This document shows, in pieces, positions 1 through 9,444 of a DNA stretch of 21,785 nucleotides. The position numbers and the translations under genes are program-made. Positions within the stretch are counted from its first letter, which is position 1, and each line of letters opens with the position of its first letter. Below the pieces are notes generated by a model, which was not told where the DNA came from, did not search any database, and saw only the letters and a list, made by a program, of their open reading frames with translations. The stretch is from a virus. The stretch lies in the IMG/VR virus record IMGVR_UViG_3300032299_000339, positions 1 through 21,785 of that record. One strand, given 5' to 3'.

Positions 1-771
1 GTTTCCTATGATGAATACATACAACTTATGTTAAGAACATCAGACCTTACAGTATTGGACTTAAACCCCTCCCTATGGAAGTCGTGGATATATGACTTGG
101 AAGGACAAGAGGATGTAAATTACAATATCACAACCTATAAAGACAATCCATTTTTATCAGAGGTTCAGGTCAAAGAGATTGAGAAACTACAACACAGAGA
201 TCCGAACCTGTGGAGGGTATTTGGCTTGGGTGAGAGAGGACTTCCCACCAAAATGGTATTCTCACATCAACAGAAGTATTCAACCTTACCAGAGGGGTCT
301 AAATTGCTTGGTTATGGAATTGACTTTGGATTCCAAGACCCTTGTACTCTAATCAAAGTTCATAAGTTTAATGATGCGATATATTGTGAGGAGTTATTAT
401 ATCTACGGAATATAACCATACCTGACTTCATCTATAAGATAAAGGACTTGGGGATAAACATTAAAGATGATTTCATCTGTGATAGTGCTAATCCCCAATC
501 TATTGAAGAATTAAGAAGACAGGGTATAAACGCAAAGCCAGTAAAGAAGAACTCCATATTACACGGAATTGACCTAATAAAACGAAGTGAGTTTTTTATT
601 CATAACACCTCCACAAACTTGGAGAATGAATTGATGAATTACATTTGGAAGACAGACAAAAATGGTAATAATTTAGACGAACCACTAGACGATTATAACC
701 ACTTGATTGACCCACTACGATATGTCCTTGAGATGAAGATGTTTAGGAATACAGGAACATTCGTATATTAA
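1..771 (+). CDS. terL: Terminase large subunit, C-terminal part (5' end outside window)
   Basis: The frame is open from base 1, so the gene begins upstream; the ATG at 28 is internal and not the true start. The visible 257 codons cover the end of the ATPase domain and the whole nuclease domain of a large terminase, the motor that cuts and packages phage DNA into proheads. The segment with NITTYKDNPFL followed by the LGERG motif is the usual link between the two domains. The RNase H-like nuclease shows its three acidic residues in order: Asp in YGIDFGF (base 322), Asp in ICDSANP (base 481) and Asp in NHLIDPLRY (base 709). Family knowledge places this in the Terminase_3/PBSX-like group. No small terminase gene is visible; it may lie upstream. 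A 33-base gap with an AT-rich motif separates it from the tail genes. Confidence 0.93.
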   Translation, partial: VSYDEYIQLMLRTSDLTVLDLNPSLWKSWIYDLEGQEDVNYNITTYKDNPFLSEVQVKEIEKLQHRDPNLWRVFGLGERGLPTKMVFSHQQKYSTLPEGSKLLGYGIDFGFQDPCTLIKVHKFNDAIYCEELLYLRNITIPDFIYKIKDLGINIKDDFICDSANPQSIEELRRQGINAKPVKKNSILHGIDLIKRSEFFIHNTSTNLENELMNYIWKTDKNGNNLDEPLDDYNHLIDPLRYVLEMKMFRNTGTFVY

Positions 772-789
772 AGAAGGAAATAAAAAAAT

Positions 790-804
790 TATATTTATAA
801 GTAT
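790..804 (+). promoter_or_regulatory. AT-rich motif before the tail chaperone start (possible phage promoter)
   Basis: TATATTTATAAGTA (790-803) lies one base before the ATG at 805, after a run of seven A's. The identical 14-mer precedes the start at 9461, and a 12/14 match precedes 18905. The TATATTTA part resembles the Bacteroidota -7 box TAnnTTTG with its last base changed. Promoter function is an inference; it could instead be a translation-initiation context. Confidence 0.45.
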
Positions 805-1539
805 ATGGCTAATAAAACATACATAGACCACAATAACAAACAATATCATATTAAGGAACTGACAACGGAGATGTGGTCGGATATTATGAAGTATAAAAAT
901 ATACTTGATGAGGTTGATATGTATGTAAAGACAATCTCTGTGATGACTGGTTTGAGTTCAGATGAAATAAAGGAATCTGATGCTGACGAGATAAACAAAG
1001 TAGGAGAACAATTATACAAATATCTCAATCAGGAATCCAAAGAAGTATATTATAATATCACTCATAACGAGGTTGAATATACACTTGTAGATTTGGATAA
1101 TATCTCCTTCGGTCAGTTTGTAGATATTGATACATTTTTACATAAAGAGGAATCATATAGGGTTGCTAATCTTAATGAAGTGGCAGCATATTTATACACA
1201 GAAAAAGATACAAAATACGGACAAACTGATTTCAAGAAAAAGATAGAAAGTTTCAAGACATTACCATTTAAGTATGTGGAGGGAGCAATTTTTTTTTTGT
1301 GGAGTACAGAAAGGCTATTACAAGGACTTTCGCAACTTTATTCAACGAACAAACTGAAGTGGGAGATGATGAGGTTGAAGGTGGCTTTAGTCAATTTTGG
1401 GGATACTATATCTGGATTAGCCAACTCGCAGACAACGATATTGGGAAAATTAGTACTGTTACTTCTCAGCCCCTTGTTCTTTGTCTTAACCATTTGTCTT
1501 ACCTTATGGACTTACACCAAGAGCAAGATAAAGCGATGA
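805..1539 (+). CDS. Zero-frame product of the tail chaperone gene
   Basis: Without frameshifting, translation from 805 continues past the T-run for about 80 more codons to TGA at 1537-1539, giving 244 aa. This tail has no recognisable homology and ends in a strongly hydrophobic stretch (LVLLLLSPLFFVLTICLTLW) plus a basic tip, so it would look like a membrane-anchored product. In most phages the zero-frame chaperone stops soon after the slip site, so this long overlapping extension is odd. It may simply lack a stop codon by chance, because the overlapping -1 frame is the one under selection. Residues 1-165 are shared with the fusion. Whether the zero-frame tail is made or kept is unknown. Confidence 0.4.
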   Translation: MANKTYIDHNNKQYHIKELTTEMWSDIMKYKNILDEVDMYVKTISVMTGLSSDEIKESDADEINKVGEQLYKYLNQESKEVYYNITHNEVEYTLVDLDNISFGQFVDIDTFLHKEESYRVANLNEVAAYLYTEKDTKYGQTDFKKKIESFKTLPFKYVEGAIFFLWSTERLLQGLSQLYSTNKLKWEMMRLKVALVNFGDTISGLANSQTTILGKLVLLLLSPLFFVLTICLTLWTYTKSKIKR

Positions 1540-1562
1540 AAAAAATGATGAAAACAAAATGA
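805..1562 (+). CDS. Tail assembly chaperone, probable -1 frameshift fusion
   Basis: The first part (805-1299, 165 codons) is an acidic, helical protein typical of the upstream half of a tail assembly chaperone. It ends at GAIFF over a run of ten T's. The second part is read one frame back, from GTG 1299 to TGA 1562 (87 codons), and contains a pattern I recognise from the downstream half of such chaperones: GGFSQFWGYYIWISQLAD, then VTSQPLVLCLNHLSYLMD. A -1 slip on T TTT TTG would yield about 252 aa. Such pairs (lambda G and GT) bind the tape measure before tube polymerisation. The end of the -1 frame overlaps the next gene's start in an ATGA junction (1559-1562), which supports the -1 frame being translated. 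The alternative is a homopolymer-length error in the assembly (T11 or T8 would give one continuous frame). Confidence 0.72.
1289..1299 (+). other. Slippery homopolymer, candidate -1 ribosomal frameshift site
   Basis: Ten consecutive T's (1289-1298) followed by G give the heptamer T TTT TTG in the zero frame (1293-1299), which fits the X XXY YYZ rule for -1 slippage. Slippage moves reading from the 805 frame into the frame that ends at 1562. I did not find a convincing stem-loop immediately 3' by eye. Homopolymer length is also a common assembly error, so read support matters. Confidence 0.65.
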
Positions 1563-2938
1563 CACAAACAGTTCAAGGTCTTAATCTAAAAAATATTGTA
1601 GATGACTTTAGGTTATTAGCAGACAGACATAAGCAAATCAATTCATATGGATTTGGTGATTTGGATGAGTTCACCTATCAAGTGGATAGAAGGGACAAAC
1701 AGGACAACCTATCAGACCAAGCCCCATATTATCCATATTTCTATGTTATTCCTTCTAATGTAATTCAGGAGTTCAACTTTATGACTTATGAGTTTAACTT
1801 GATTGTATCAGATATAATGAAAAGGGATATGGATAATATGACCGATATTTTATCAGATACTTTACAAATGATGAACGACATTATATCTATGTTCCGTTTG
1901 TCTTATACAGAGGCAAATGGTAATTATAACGAGTTTTATTTTGTTGATGATGTTGTTACTATGATTCCTTTTATTGAACGATATGAGGACTTATTATGTG
2001 GTTATTCTGCGACTTTAAGAATTAAGACAAAAACTCCACTTGATAGATGTGTGGCAGCATTTAATCAGTTCCCCGCTGACCCTTGTGTATCACCAACACC
2101 AACTCCATCTATTACTCCAAGTCCAACTCCAACACCAAGTCCTACTCCACTTGCTAGTGGAACAACTGAAGCAAATGCATATTTGAGAGCAGTTGTTGAT
2201 GCGGGAGGTACTGGTATAACTCCAACTGTATCTGCGGCGACTGTTACATTATTTACATCTTTGGTAAGTAATGGATTGTATGATGGTATGAAGGCGTTTT
2301 ATCCAATGTTAGGGGGTAATAGTAATGGTTGTAAGTTCAATGCTAAAAATCCCGTTGATACAAATAATGCGTATAGATTATCCTTTAATGGTGGTTGGAC
2401 TTTTAACTCATCTGGTTCTACATCTAACGGAACAGATGCTTATGCTGATACATTCTTGGCACCATCTGCGATGACATTAGACAACGTACATTTGAGTGTA
2501 TATCTATCTAATAATGTCAGCCTTGCGTCAAATAAAACTTATATAGGAGCATCAGAAATATTTGGAGGTAATAGGATTCTTTCTATTGGGAACAATACGC
2601 AACAAAGATATGTGTATAACTTAAATAACGTCATTCCATCTGTACCAGCATTGACTGCGGATACACAAGGTTTCCTTTTAGCATCTACTACGGGTATAAC
2701 AAGTAATGCATTGTATAAAAATGGTACAATCTTGAATACAACAGAAGTAGGAAGTAGAACATCAATACAGTTCAACATTCTTATTGCGGCTCTAGGTAGT
2801 GGTGGTGGTGTAACAAACTATTACTCAAACGAGTTTACTTTCGCTACTATTGGTTCAGGATTGACAGCATCACAAGTATCAACATTATCAACAATTATTA
2901 ACACATTCCAAACAACATTAGGAAGAAATACATATTAA
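1559..2938 (+). CDS. Tail terminator-like protein with Pro/Thr linker and LamG-like C-terminal domain
   Basis: Residues 1-175 resemble the tail terminator (tail completion) family that caps the tail tube at its junction with the head. The visible pattern is an N-terminal helix, the YYPYFYVIPSNV strand, a FNLIVSDIMKRD segment and SDTLQMMNDIISM, followed by a beta-rich end with Cys. Residues 177-198 are a short Pro/Thr/Ser linker. Residues 199-459 form a beta-rich domain with the LamG-like pattern common in phage fibres: [27 protein letters not shown] and a closing FQTTLGRN. This domain is paralogous to the end of the gene at 16978. Terminators are usually about 130-200 aa, so the extension more than doubles the protein. 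It starts in an ATGA overlap with the chaperone fusion, consistent with coupled translation. The terminator role is moderately sure; the ligand of the extension is unknown. Confidence 0.68.
   Translation: MTQTVQGLNLKNIVDDFRLLADRHKQINSYGFGDLDEFTYQVDRRDKQDNLSDQAPYYPYFYVIPSNVIQEFNFMTYEFNLIVSDIMKRDMDNMTDILSDTLQMMNDIISMFRLSYTEANGNYNEFYFVDDVVTMIPFIERYEDLLCGYSATLRIKTKTPLDRCVAAFNQFPADPCVSPTPTPSITPSPTPTPSPTPLASGTTEANAYLRAVVDAGGTGITPTVSAATVTLFTSLVSNGLYDGMKAFYPMLGGNSNGCKFNAKNPVDTNNAYRLSFNGGWTFNSSGSTSNGTDAYADTFLAPSAMTLDNVHLSVYLSNNVSLASNKTYIGASEIFGGNRILSIGNNTQQRYVYNLNNVIPSVPALTADTQGFLLASTTGITSNALYKNGTILNTTEVGSRTSIQFNILIAALGSGGGVTNYYSNEFTFATIGSGLTASQVSTLSTIINTFQTTLGRNTY
2087..2152 (+). repeat. Pro/Thr/Ser linker-coding repeat
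   Basis: This short degenerate repeat of SPTPTP-type codons joins the terminator-like domain to the LamG-like domain (residues 177-198). It is the shortest of five such tracts in the window. Confidence 0.8.
2153..2935 (+). repeat. LamG-like display domain, copy 1
   Basis: This region encodes residues 199-459 of the terminator-like protein and is paralogous to 17842-18615. By hand alignment about 85% of the first 108 residues and of the last 32 residues match. The central part, roughly residues 310-425, is strongly diverged. Confidence 0.85.
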
Positions 2939-2950
2939 ATTAAATAACCT

Positions 2951-3499
2951 ATGTGGGAAGGAACAAAAGACGAACTACAACAATTAGGTGAGGTGTTTGT
3001 AGAACACTACCAACAAATACTCACCCAAAAGAAATACCCTTTTGGTAATCCAAATCAAAAAGGGATGGGGAACAAGTATGCGACTGGTAATTTATACAAT
3101 AGCCTCAGTGCTAGAGTGGTCGGTACTGGTGATAATATGCAATTAGAAATATCTTATGCTAATTATTACAAGAATGTCAATTTTGGTAGAAGACCTGGTG
3201 GTAAAAAAGTTCCTATTAAAGCACTTATAGAATGGATTAAAGTTAGGGGATTAAAAAAGAGAGATGCTAAAGGTAGATTTGCCAAGGGTGGTATAAGGAG
3301 TTTGGCATTCGCAATACAGACAAATATTCATAAGTTCGGTATTAGACCTGCTAATTTATTTGATAAAGCCTATGACTCGTTGGAGGAAGTATTAGAAAAT
3401 CCACCACCATTTTTACAGGAGCAATTTACACAACTATACGACGCAATAGGTAGAGATGTGGAAAACTTTATTGATAATACAATAACAAAAGAAATATAA
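2951..3499 (+). CDS. Tail completion / HK97 gp10-like neck protein
   Basis: This 182-aa protein has the layout of HK97 gp10-like tail completion proteins, which act at the head-tail interface during joining. The N-terminal helix is followed by a TGNLYNSLSARV segment, a beta pair ending in ISYANYYKNVNFGRRPGGKK, a short PIKALIEWIKVRGL helix and a basic stretch. A long C-terminal helical region follows, with a NIHKFGIRPANLFDKAYD motif. The ATYANY/FGRRPGG arrangement is the characteristic part. It follows the terminator-like gene after 12 bases without a Shine-Dalgarno, so the two neck genes are probably co-transcribed. No signal peptide, membrane segment or Pro/Thr linker is seen. The assignment rests on pattern recognition only. 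Confidence 0.6.
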   Translation: MWEGTKDELQQLGEVFVEHYQQILTQKKYPFGNPNQKGMGNKYATGNLYNSLSARVVGTGDNMQLEISYANYYKNVNFGRRPGGKKVPIKALIEWIKVRGLKKRDAKGRFAKGGIRSLAFAIQTNIHKFGIRPANLFDKAYDSLEEVLENPPPFLQEQFTQLYDAIGRDVENFIDNTITKEI

Positions 3500-3509
3500 A
3501 GTATATAAA

Positions 3510-5186
3510 ATGAGTTTCAACCTAACAATATTACAGAGCCCATTATCGGTTACGGAGACCCACTCCGACCACACTTGGAATGTTGCATTAAATAGTTATT
3601 CAGCATACACCGATATTAGATTGGTTGTAGACATCTATAAGAACCCGTATCAGAACGATTCAGGCCCAAACAATACCACAGGGACAACACAAGAATATGG
3701 TAAGATAGGACGACTACTAATACCCTCCAACGAGTTTGGTAATTGTATCTTTAATGTTGAAACAATTATTAGGAATATTGTTAAACCAAATCCTCGTAAT
3801 ATGTCTATGATTTACAACACCACTACTGGTGAAGCAGAATCAGACCCTTATATTGTATCCGTAACAAACTCATTATTAGTAAATGTAGACCAAGAAACCT
3901 CACAAGCAACAATCAATAACTTACCTATCAATTTCATAAGTTATTCTAATGGTTTCAACGGAGGTTATGAAGGGTTTGAGAATATCTATCAGGTTAATGA
4001 ATATCGTTTGATATTTGGGGTTCAATATACATCAGGTAGTACGACAACACTTATCATAGATACAACGAACTACGGGGTTTATTCAGGGTTTACAGGACAA
4101 ACTATAAGTCCAGCAAGTGCGGCAACCCAACCATACGGAGTAATGGTATGGCCTGGCGTTCAAGACAACAAAAGATATGCTGTATCAAACAATCAAGCAC
4201 TAACATATTACTATTCAGGTTTCAATAAGAACGGACAATATAACTTTTGGAATACAAAGGTCTATGATTTTGCTATGAATACCGGTATTGTTCCATTCAA
4301 TATTTCTGGTAGATTTATGGGGACATTTGGTGAGGAAACAAAACCTATGACTATATTGGGAGGGTCAGTAATACAGACAAGATATAGAAGTCATTATTAT
4401 ACTTGTCCTATTGTATTAGGATTTATGTATGGGGAGAATGAGTTATTCAATAATTCATCTGTCATCAATTCTGTAAGTATATTACAGAAGACAGGTACAA
4501 ACTCACAATTAAACTACGATGTAATCTATTCACAACCTATTTCATTTACCCCAAATCCAACTGGTTATAATTCATTTTTAGGACAGAGAATAGCCTATGT
4601 AAATTGGAAACAAAACCCCCTATTTAGAACGAATAGTGATGTAGCGATATACTTGTCTAGTGGAGGTTGTGATACAAATTGTACTAGTGGTGTATCAGAA
4701 ATAGTACAATATAAGATGATGGATGAGGAGTGTTTCAACGACCCTGTTAATTTCTTGTTTATCAATAGAAATGGGGTATGGGATACATTTACCTTCACAA
4801 AGAAAAGTCAGTTTGCCAAGACCCCAAGTAAGAAGATATACGGGTCTCAAAAGACATTAAACTCTACTATATGGAATATGCAGAGTTATGACTCAAGTGA
4901 GACAGTATATTATGGAGATGCGATTGAGTTTATGACTGTGGCATCTAACTTTGTTAAACAGAATGATGTAGATATAATTGAGGAATTGATTTTATCCCCA
5001 ACTGTATATGTAATAAAAGATGATTGGACGCCTGAAAACAACCAACCACTTATTTATCCATATTTAATACCAGTTCAAGTATTAAACAAAGAAGTAAAAA
5101 AGTATCAACAGAAATATGACAGAGTATTTCAGTATGAATTAGAATTGAAATTAACACCTTACAGACAATATAACCTACCTTACTAA
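3510..5186 (+). CDS. Tail-tip / baseplate structural protein, unnamed family
   Basis: This is a 558-aa, Asn/Thr/Tyr-rich, predicted all-beta protein with no membrane segment. Residues 1-100 start MSFNLTILQSPLSVTETHSD and contain an edge-strand pattern like a carbohydrate-binding or distal-tail fold. Around residues 410-440 it has DEECFNDPVNFLFINRNGVW, then DTFTFTKKS, a motif I associate with conserved tail-tip proteins of Bacteroidota siphophages. The C-terminal 70 residues (IIEELILSPTVYVIKDDW, then KYDRVFQYELELKL) look like a final conserved beta module. Its stop codon directly abuts the ATG of the next gene, so the pair are translated together and probably assemble together at the distal tail end. 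The exact role (distal tail protein or hub partner) cannot be settled from the sequence. Confidence 0.6.
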   Translation: MSFNLTILQSPLSVTETHSDHTWNVALNSYSAYTDIRLVVDIYKNPYQNDSGPNNTTGTTQEYGKIGRLLIPSNEFGNCIFNVETIIRNIVKPNPRNMSMIYNTTTGEAESDPYIVSVTNSLLVNVDQETSQATINNLPINFISYSNGFNGGYEGFENIYQVNEYRLIFGVQYTSGSTTTLIIDTTNYGVYSGFTGQTISPASAATQPYGVMVWPGVQDNKRYAVSNNQALTYYYSGFNKNGQYNFWNTKVYDFAMNTGIVPFNISGRFMGTFGEETKPMTILGGSVIQTRYRSHYYTCPIVLGFMYGENELFNNSSVINSVSILQKTGTNSQLNYDVIYSQPISFTPNPTGYNSFLGQRIAYVNWKQNPLFRTNSDVAIYLSSGGCDTNCTSGVSEIVQYKMMDEECFNDPVNFLFINRNGVWDTFTFTKKSQFAKTPSKKIYGSQKTLNSTIWNMQSYDSSETVYYGDAIEFMTVASNFVKQNDVDIIEELILSPTVYVIKDDWTPENNQPLIYPYLIPVQVLNKEVKKYQQKYDRVFQYELELKLTPYRQYNLPY

Positions 5187-8100
5187 ATGAGTTTACAAAT
5201 ACGGACACTAGTATCAGGGAAATATAAGTATCTTGACTTATTTGATGATGAGGACATCTTAATGTCTTTTTCAGTTGGGGAAATCCAAGACATAACATCA
5301 AAAAACTCAAGTTATTCTAAATCATTCACTTTACCAGGAACAAAGAATAATAACGAGATATTCAATTATTTTTATGATGTCAATTCTGTTCCTTTGGATT
5401 TTGACCCGAATGATAAGTTTGATGCGATTATATCTTGGGATGGTTATGAGATATTAGTTGGAAATATTCGTTTGGATGGGGTTACAATACAGGGTGAAGA
5501 TTTTACTTATCAGATTACATTTTATAATCAAGTTGGTAATTTAGCAGCAAACATAGGGGATAAGTTTTTAAGACAAACTGACCTATCACATTTATCACAC
5601 CCCTTTACAGAACAAGTTATATTACAATCAAATGTGGATTATAACCTGTTTCCAATAACAGGTGCCACAAACTATTCATATCAGAATGGTAAGACGATGT
5701 GGGGATTATACAACATAGGTTATTCTTATTCAGGTAATTCACCATTCATACAACCTGAAATAACCCCTTTGGTAGAGTTTTCTGATTTATCAGGATTAAC
5801 ATATACACCAAAGTTCGGTCATTTTGATTTTTCAGGAACCCCTGTTAATGATTATTATTTTAAGCCAACAATACAAATCAAAGAATTATATTCAAGTATA
5901 GTTCGTGATGCGGGGTATGAGATACAATCTGATTTCTTTGATACATCTTATTTTGAGAGATTTTATTTACCACTCAAGTTTTTAGATGAAACAGTATATT
6001 CAAGAAACGCTATAATACCCTGTTATACTTATGAAAATCTTGGGTTCTTTTTTTCAACAAGTCCACAAAGTGCTTCAACAAATCCAAGTTCAGGAGTAAT
6101 TTGTAATACACTTAATTTATCAGCAACTACAGAGTTTATCAATATCCCCACATTTTTTGCGGGGGCATATACATTCAAGTTTAGTTATACCGCTCAAAGA
6201 AATCTTTTTAGTGGTTGTAGTTTTACTATTATCAATACTGGCCCTGGTAATTTACAATATGAATATGTTAATTCATCGGGGGTTAGAATTATTGGATTCA
6301 TTCCAAGTGTAGACATAGGACTTCCATATACCCAACTTGGTGAGTTTCTTGGAATAATAAGTGGTAATGGAACAGTCACTAATGAAACTAGTTCTGATGT
6401 ATCATTATTTTTTAATGATTATACTAGTACTCAAGTGCTTCGGGAAGATGGACTTTGTAATAATGAAACATCAACTACACAAGTTGAGTTCACAAAGGAT
6501 TTTAATTTTACAGGTAATTCTACTATACAATTTTATTTTTTTGGAACAAACGCAACAATATCAAACTTCAAGTTTGAGATATTCACTGGCCCAAGATTTT
6601 TAGTGTCGGGTCAGACATTTGATTATGCTTTGGAGTTCCCCGATAATGATTATAAACAAATAGATTTTATAACATCTATTAACAGATATTTTAACTTGGT
6701 TGTTGTTCCAAGTCCTGATAAACCTAACACTCTTATTATTGAACCTATTGTAGATTACTTTGGAAAGGGTGAATTATTAGATTGGACGACAAAAGTAGAT
6801 TATAACCAACTACAATCATTATCCCCAACAACATCTTTAATAAATGGAACATTACAGTTCAATTTTCAATTAGACCAAGATTATGCCAATCAGGATTTTA
6901 AGACCGCATCTAACAAGGTATTTGGAACTGATAAAATCAATCTAAATATTCCATATAAAAACTCCGAAACTAACTTTACCTACATATTCTCGTCTCCTAT
7001 TGACATAACCATCAATAGCGTACAGAGTAATTATTTGACACTATCATCGTTCTCAAAAATCAAAAATACTGATGTTACTGGTACGACTTTACAACAGTTC
7101 CAACCATTCAAGATATTACCTCGTGTTGTATTTAGGGGATTGACTTTACCATCATTAAACTATGGATTTGTGGGGACTGGTTCAACACAATTACAAACTT
7201 GGTATGTTAGGTCATTTGGGACAACATATCCCCAAACAAGATTTACAAACATCAATAGATTCACAACTTATCCTTTTAATTATAGTGGTTTTTCTCATTA
7301 TATTAACTTTAGAGGAGAAGACCTTACTACCATTCAACCGAGAGAGTTTGAGTTCGTAGCGGAGGACTTATATGACATCTATTACAAAGATTATATTGAT
7401 GACCTAATCAGTCCTGAAAATAAGATATACAAACTAAAAATATACCTTACCCCAAATGAGGTAAAATCACTTTTATTTAATGAAACAATACTAATTAAAA
7501 ACTCATTATTTAGGATAAATAAAATAGATAATTTTAATTTATTGGAACCATCTATTTGTGATTTAGAACTAGTCAAACTTACAAAAACCTATGACGAACA
7601 TAGAGTTCTTTATTATGACTTAATCCCTTGTGTATCGGGGTCTACAAGATATAGTAATTCTGACTTAAATTATAATCTATACGCATACATAGGTGGTTTT
7701 GTGACCTTATATGATGATGATATAAATGCGTTGGGGTGTCATCAAGTAATTCAAGGGTATTACAACGAAAATAATAATTATCAGCATTATTATATTTCTT
7801 CAGGATTTACGCCCAATTTTGCGAATGTTTATAATGATTGTAATTGTACTGGTTTCACAGCATTTAATGTAGTTCAGGATGGTTCAGTTGTTCCACCAGT
7901 GCCAACTCCTACTCCAACAGCAACAGTGACACAGACACCAACATCTACACAAATACCATCACCAACACCTACAACTACTAGTACTCCTACTGAAACCCCA
8001 ACTCAAACACAAACTCCTACTAATACTGCTAGTCAGACATCAACACCTACTGAAACTCCAACTCAAACTCCTACAAATACTGCTACTCAAACCCCTACTA

Positions 8101-9413
8101 ATACTGCTAGTCAAACATCAACCCCTACTGAAACTCCAACTCAAACTCCAACTCAAACTCCTACTAATACTGCTACTCAAACTCCTACTAATACTGCTAG
8201 TCAAACATCAACCCCTACTGAAACTCCAACTCAAACTCCAACTAATACTGCTACTCAAACATCAACACCTACTGAAACTCCAACTCAAACACCTACTAAT
8301 ACTGCTAGTCAGACATCAACACCTACTCAAACACAAACTCAAACGCCTACTAATACTGCTAGTCAAACACCAACAACAACTTTACAAATTACCCAAACTC
8401 CAACGATTACTAGAACATCCACCCCGACCCCGACGATTACTCCAACTCAAACACAATTCCCAATTTGTCCCGAACAAATTATTGTATCAGCATCAACTGC
8501 CGTTTCTGCTTATACTGGAACTTATGACAGGATATACTCTTATACTGGTGGGTCATTTAATTTCGCATTCTATCGCTCATTTAACGCCACTTGGGCGTTT
8601 GACGTTCCTGATGGTTCAGGTGCGTTTGGTGTTATATATGGAAGACAAAGTGGGTCTAATTATTTCACGATATATAACAGAATATCCGCATCTGGAGGGT
8701 CTATGGGAGTATATGGTATTACCACAACCACAGGTAGTTATGCTGTGAATCAGAGCGGATTTGGATTAGGATTTAATTTTGGTAGTCCAACAGTAATAGG
8801 AAATATACTTTACCCTAGTCGTGGATTACAAGGAACTTCATTCTATAAATCGTATCCATCAGTTTGTCCAACCCCAACACCAACCCCAACACCAACCCAA
8901 ACTCAAACACCGACTAATACCCAAACCCCAACCCAAACTCAAACTCAAACACCTACCAATACTGCTAGTCAAACTCAAACACCTACCAATACTGCTAGTC
9001 AAACAAGTACCCCAACTCAAACTGGTACAGCAGTAGCACCATCACCATCACCAACCCAAACACCATCACCAACAAGTAATCCATATTGTTATACAATAAC
9101 ATCGCAGCAAAGCGCTCCTGGTGAATGTTTTGATTGTCCTGGATTTTTCGCAAGCACAACGGATACAATTATAGAGTTCTTTGATGGTTGTAGTGGAACT
9201 ACAATATCTGCTCCATTTGATATGAATGTAATAGCACATTATAGTGATAGTTCAACAGGAGCTACATACATATCTGGTGGAACAGTTGGTAGTGTAGTTA
9301 TTGCTACAAGTGATATACAATGTGCTCCACTACCTTCTTGTGGTGAGGTCGCAAGTCCAACATTTGACTTCCTTACTATATCAGGTGGAACTATTAGTGA
9401 ATGTTGTTCGTGA
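5187..9413 (+). CDS. Large tail-tip protein with two Pro/Thr linkers and two C-terminal surface domains
   Basis: At 1408 aa this is the largest protein in the window. Residues 1-900 form a beta-rich core. The N-terminus carries [20 protein letters not shown], then [17 protein letters not shown] and a segment ending [11 protein letters not shown], a signature I associate with baseplate-hub or tail-tip proteins of Bacteroidota phages. Residues about 903-1091 are a low-complexity linker of [20 protein letters not shown]-type repeats. Residues about 1092-1227 are a Gly/Tyr/Ser-rich beta domain bounded by Cys (FPICPEQ to PSVCPTP). Residues about 1228-1296 are a second linker, and 1297-1408 a Cys-rich domain with 8 Cys, duplicated in the next gene. 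The core probably sits at the tail end, with the terminal domains projecting towards the host surface. The receptor is unknown. A C-terminal Pro/Thr architecture this long is unusual for a tail-tip core protein. Confidence 0.68.
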   Translation: MSLQIRTLVSGKYKYLDLFDDEDILMSFSVGEIQDITSKNSSYSKSFTLPGTKNNNEIFNYFYDVNSVPLDFDPNDKFDAIISWDGYEILVGNIRLDGVTIQGEDFTYQITFYNQVGNLAANIGDKFLRQTDLSHLSHPFTEQVILQSNVDYNLFPITGATNYSYQNGKTMWGLYNIGYSYSGNSPFIQPEITPLVEFSDLSGLTYTPKFGHFDFSGTPVNDYYFKPTIQIKELYSSIVRDAGYEIQSDFFDTSYFERFYLPLKFLDETVYSRNAIIPCYTYENLGFFFSTSPQSASTNPSSGVICNTLNLSATTEFINIPTFFAGAYTFKFSYTAQRNLFSGCSFTIINTGPGNLQYEYVNSSGVRIIGFIPSVDIGLPYTQLGEFLGIISGNGTVTNETSSDVSLFFNDYTSTQVLREDGLCNNETSTTQVEFTKDFNFTGNSTIQFYFFGTNATISNFKFEIFTGPRFLVSGQTFDYALEFPDNDYKQIDFITSINRYFNLVVVPSPDKPNTLIIEPIVDYFGKGELLDWTTKVDYNQLQSLSPTTSLINGTLQFNFQLDQDYANQDFKTASNKVFGTDKINLNIPYKNSETNFTYIFSSPIDITINSVQSNYLTLSSFSKIKNTDVTGTTLQQFQPFKILPRVVFRGLTLPSLNYGFVGTGSTQLQTWYVRSFGTTYPQTRFTNINRFTTYPFNYSGFSHYINFRGEDLTTIQPREFEFVAEDLYDIYYKDYIDDLISPENKIYKLKIYLTPNEVKSLLFNETILIKNSLFRINKIDNFNLLEPSICDLELVKLTKTYDEHRVLYYDLIPCVSGSTRYSNSDLNYNLYAYIGGFVTLYDDDINALGCHQVIQGYYNENNNYQHYYISSGFTPNFANVYNDCNCTGFTAFNVVQDGSVVPPVPTPTPTATVTQTPTSTQIPSPTPTTTSTPTETPTQTQTPTNTASQTSTPTETPTQTPTNTATQTPTNTASQTSTPTETPTQTPTQTPTNTATQTPTNTASQTSTPTETPTQTPTNTATQTSTPTETPTQTPTNTASQTSTPTQTQTQTPTNTASQTPTTTLQITQTPTITRTSTPTPTITPTQTQFPICPEQIIVSASTAVSAYTGTYDRIYSYTGGSFNFAFYRSFNATWAFDVPDGSGAFGVIYGRQSGSNYFTIYNRISASGGSMGVYGITTTTGSYAVNQSGFGLGFNFGSPTVIGNILYPSRGLQGTSFYKSYPSVCPTPTPTPTPTQTQTPTNTQTPTQTQTQTPTNTASQTQTPTNTASQTSTPTQTGTAVAPSPSPTQTPSPTSNPYCYTITSQQSAPGECFDCPGFFASTTDTIIEFFDGCSGTTISAPFDMNVIAHYSDSSTGATYISGGTVGSVVIATSDIQCAPLPSCGEVASPTFDFLTISGGTISECCS
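7893..8457 (+). repeat. Long Pro/Thr/Gln/Asn linker-coding minisatellite
   Basis: About 565 bases of imperfect tandem units encode [16 protein letters not shown] and TQTPT blocks. Codon third positions vary between units (aact, aacc and aaca for the same residues). That indicates selection on the protein together with older repeat expansion. Confidence 0.9.
8868..9074 (+). repeat. Second Pro/Thr/Gln linker of the large tail-tip protein
   Basis: About 207 bases encode [14 protein letters not shown]-type repeats, including two adjacent copies of an ACCAATACTGCTAGTCAAAC block. The tract separates the Tyr/Gly-rich domain from the final Cys-rich domain. Confidence 0.88.
9069..9413 (+). repeat. 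Cys-rich terminal domain duplication, copy 1
   Basis: These 345 bases align without gaps to 9839-10183, with 41 mismatches by hand count (about 88% identity). They encode a 112-aa domain with Cys at [27 protein letters not shown] and ECC. Confidence 0.92.
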
Positions 9414-9444
9414 TTAACTTAAACAAATCAACATAAAAAAAAAA

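Noticed and set aside
1299-1562. Independent 87-aa gene starting at GTG 1299
   Set aside because: The conserved pattern runs continuously from the upstream frame through the T-run. A GTG start with no leader is less likely than the downstream half of a frameshifted chaperone.
8821-9036. Forward ORF of Lys/Gln/Pro/Leu repeats in another frame
   Set aside because: It is the out-of-frame reading of the second linker.
7893-9074. CRISPR-like array
   Set aside because: Repeats are contiguous, in frame and degenerate at third codon positions, with no unique spacers.
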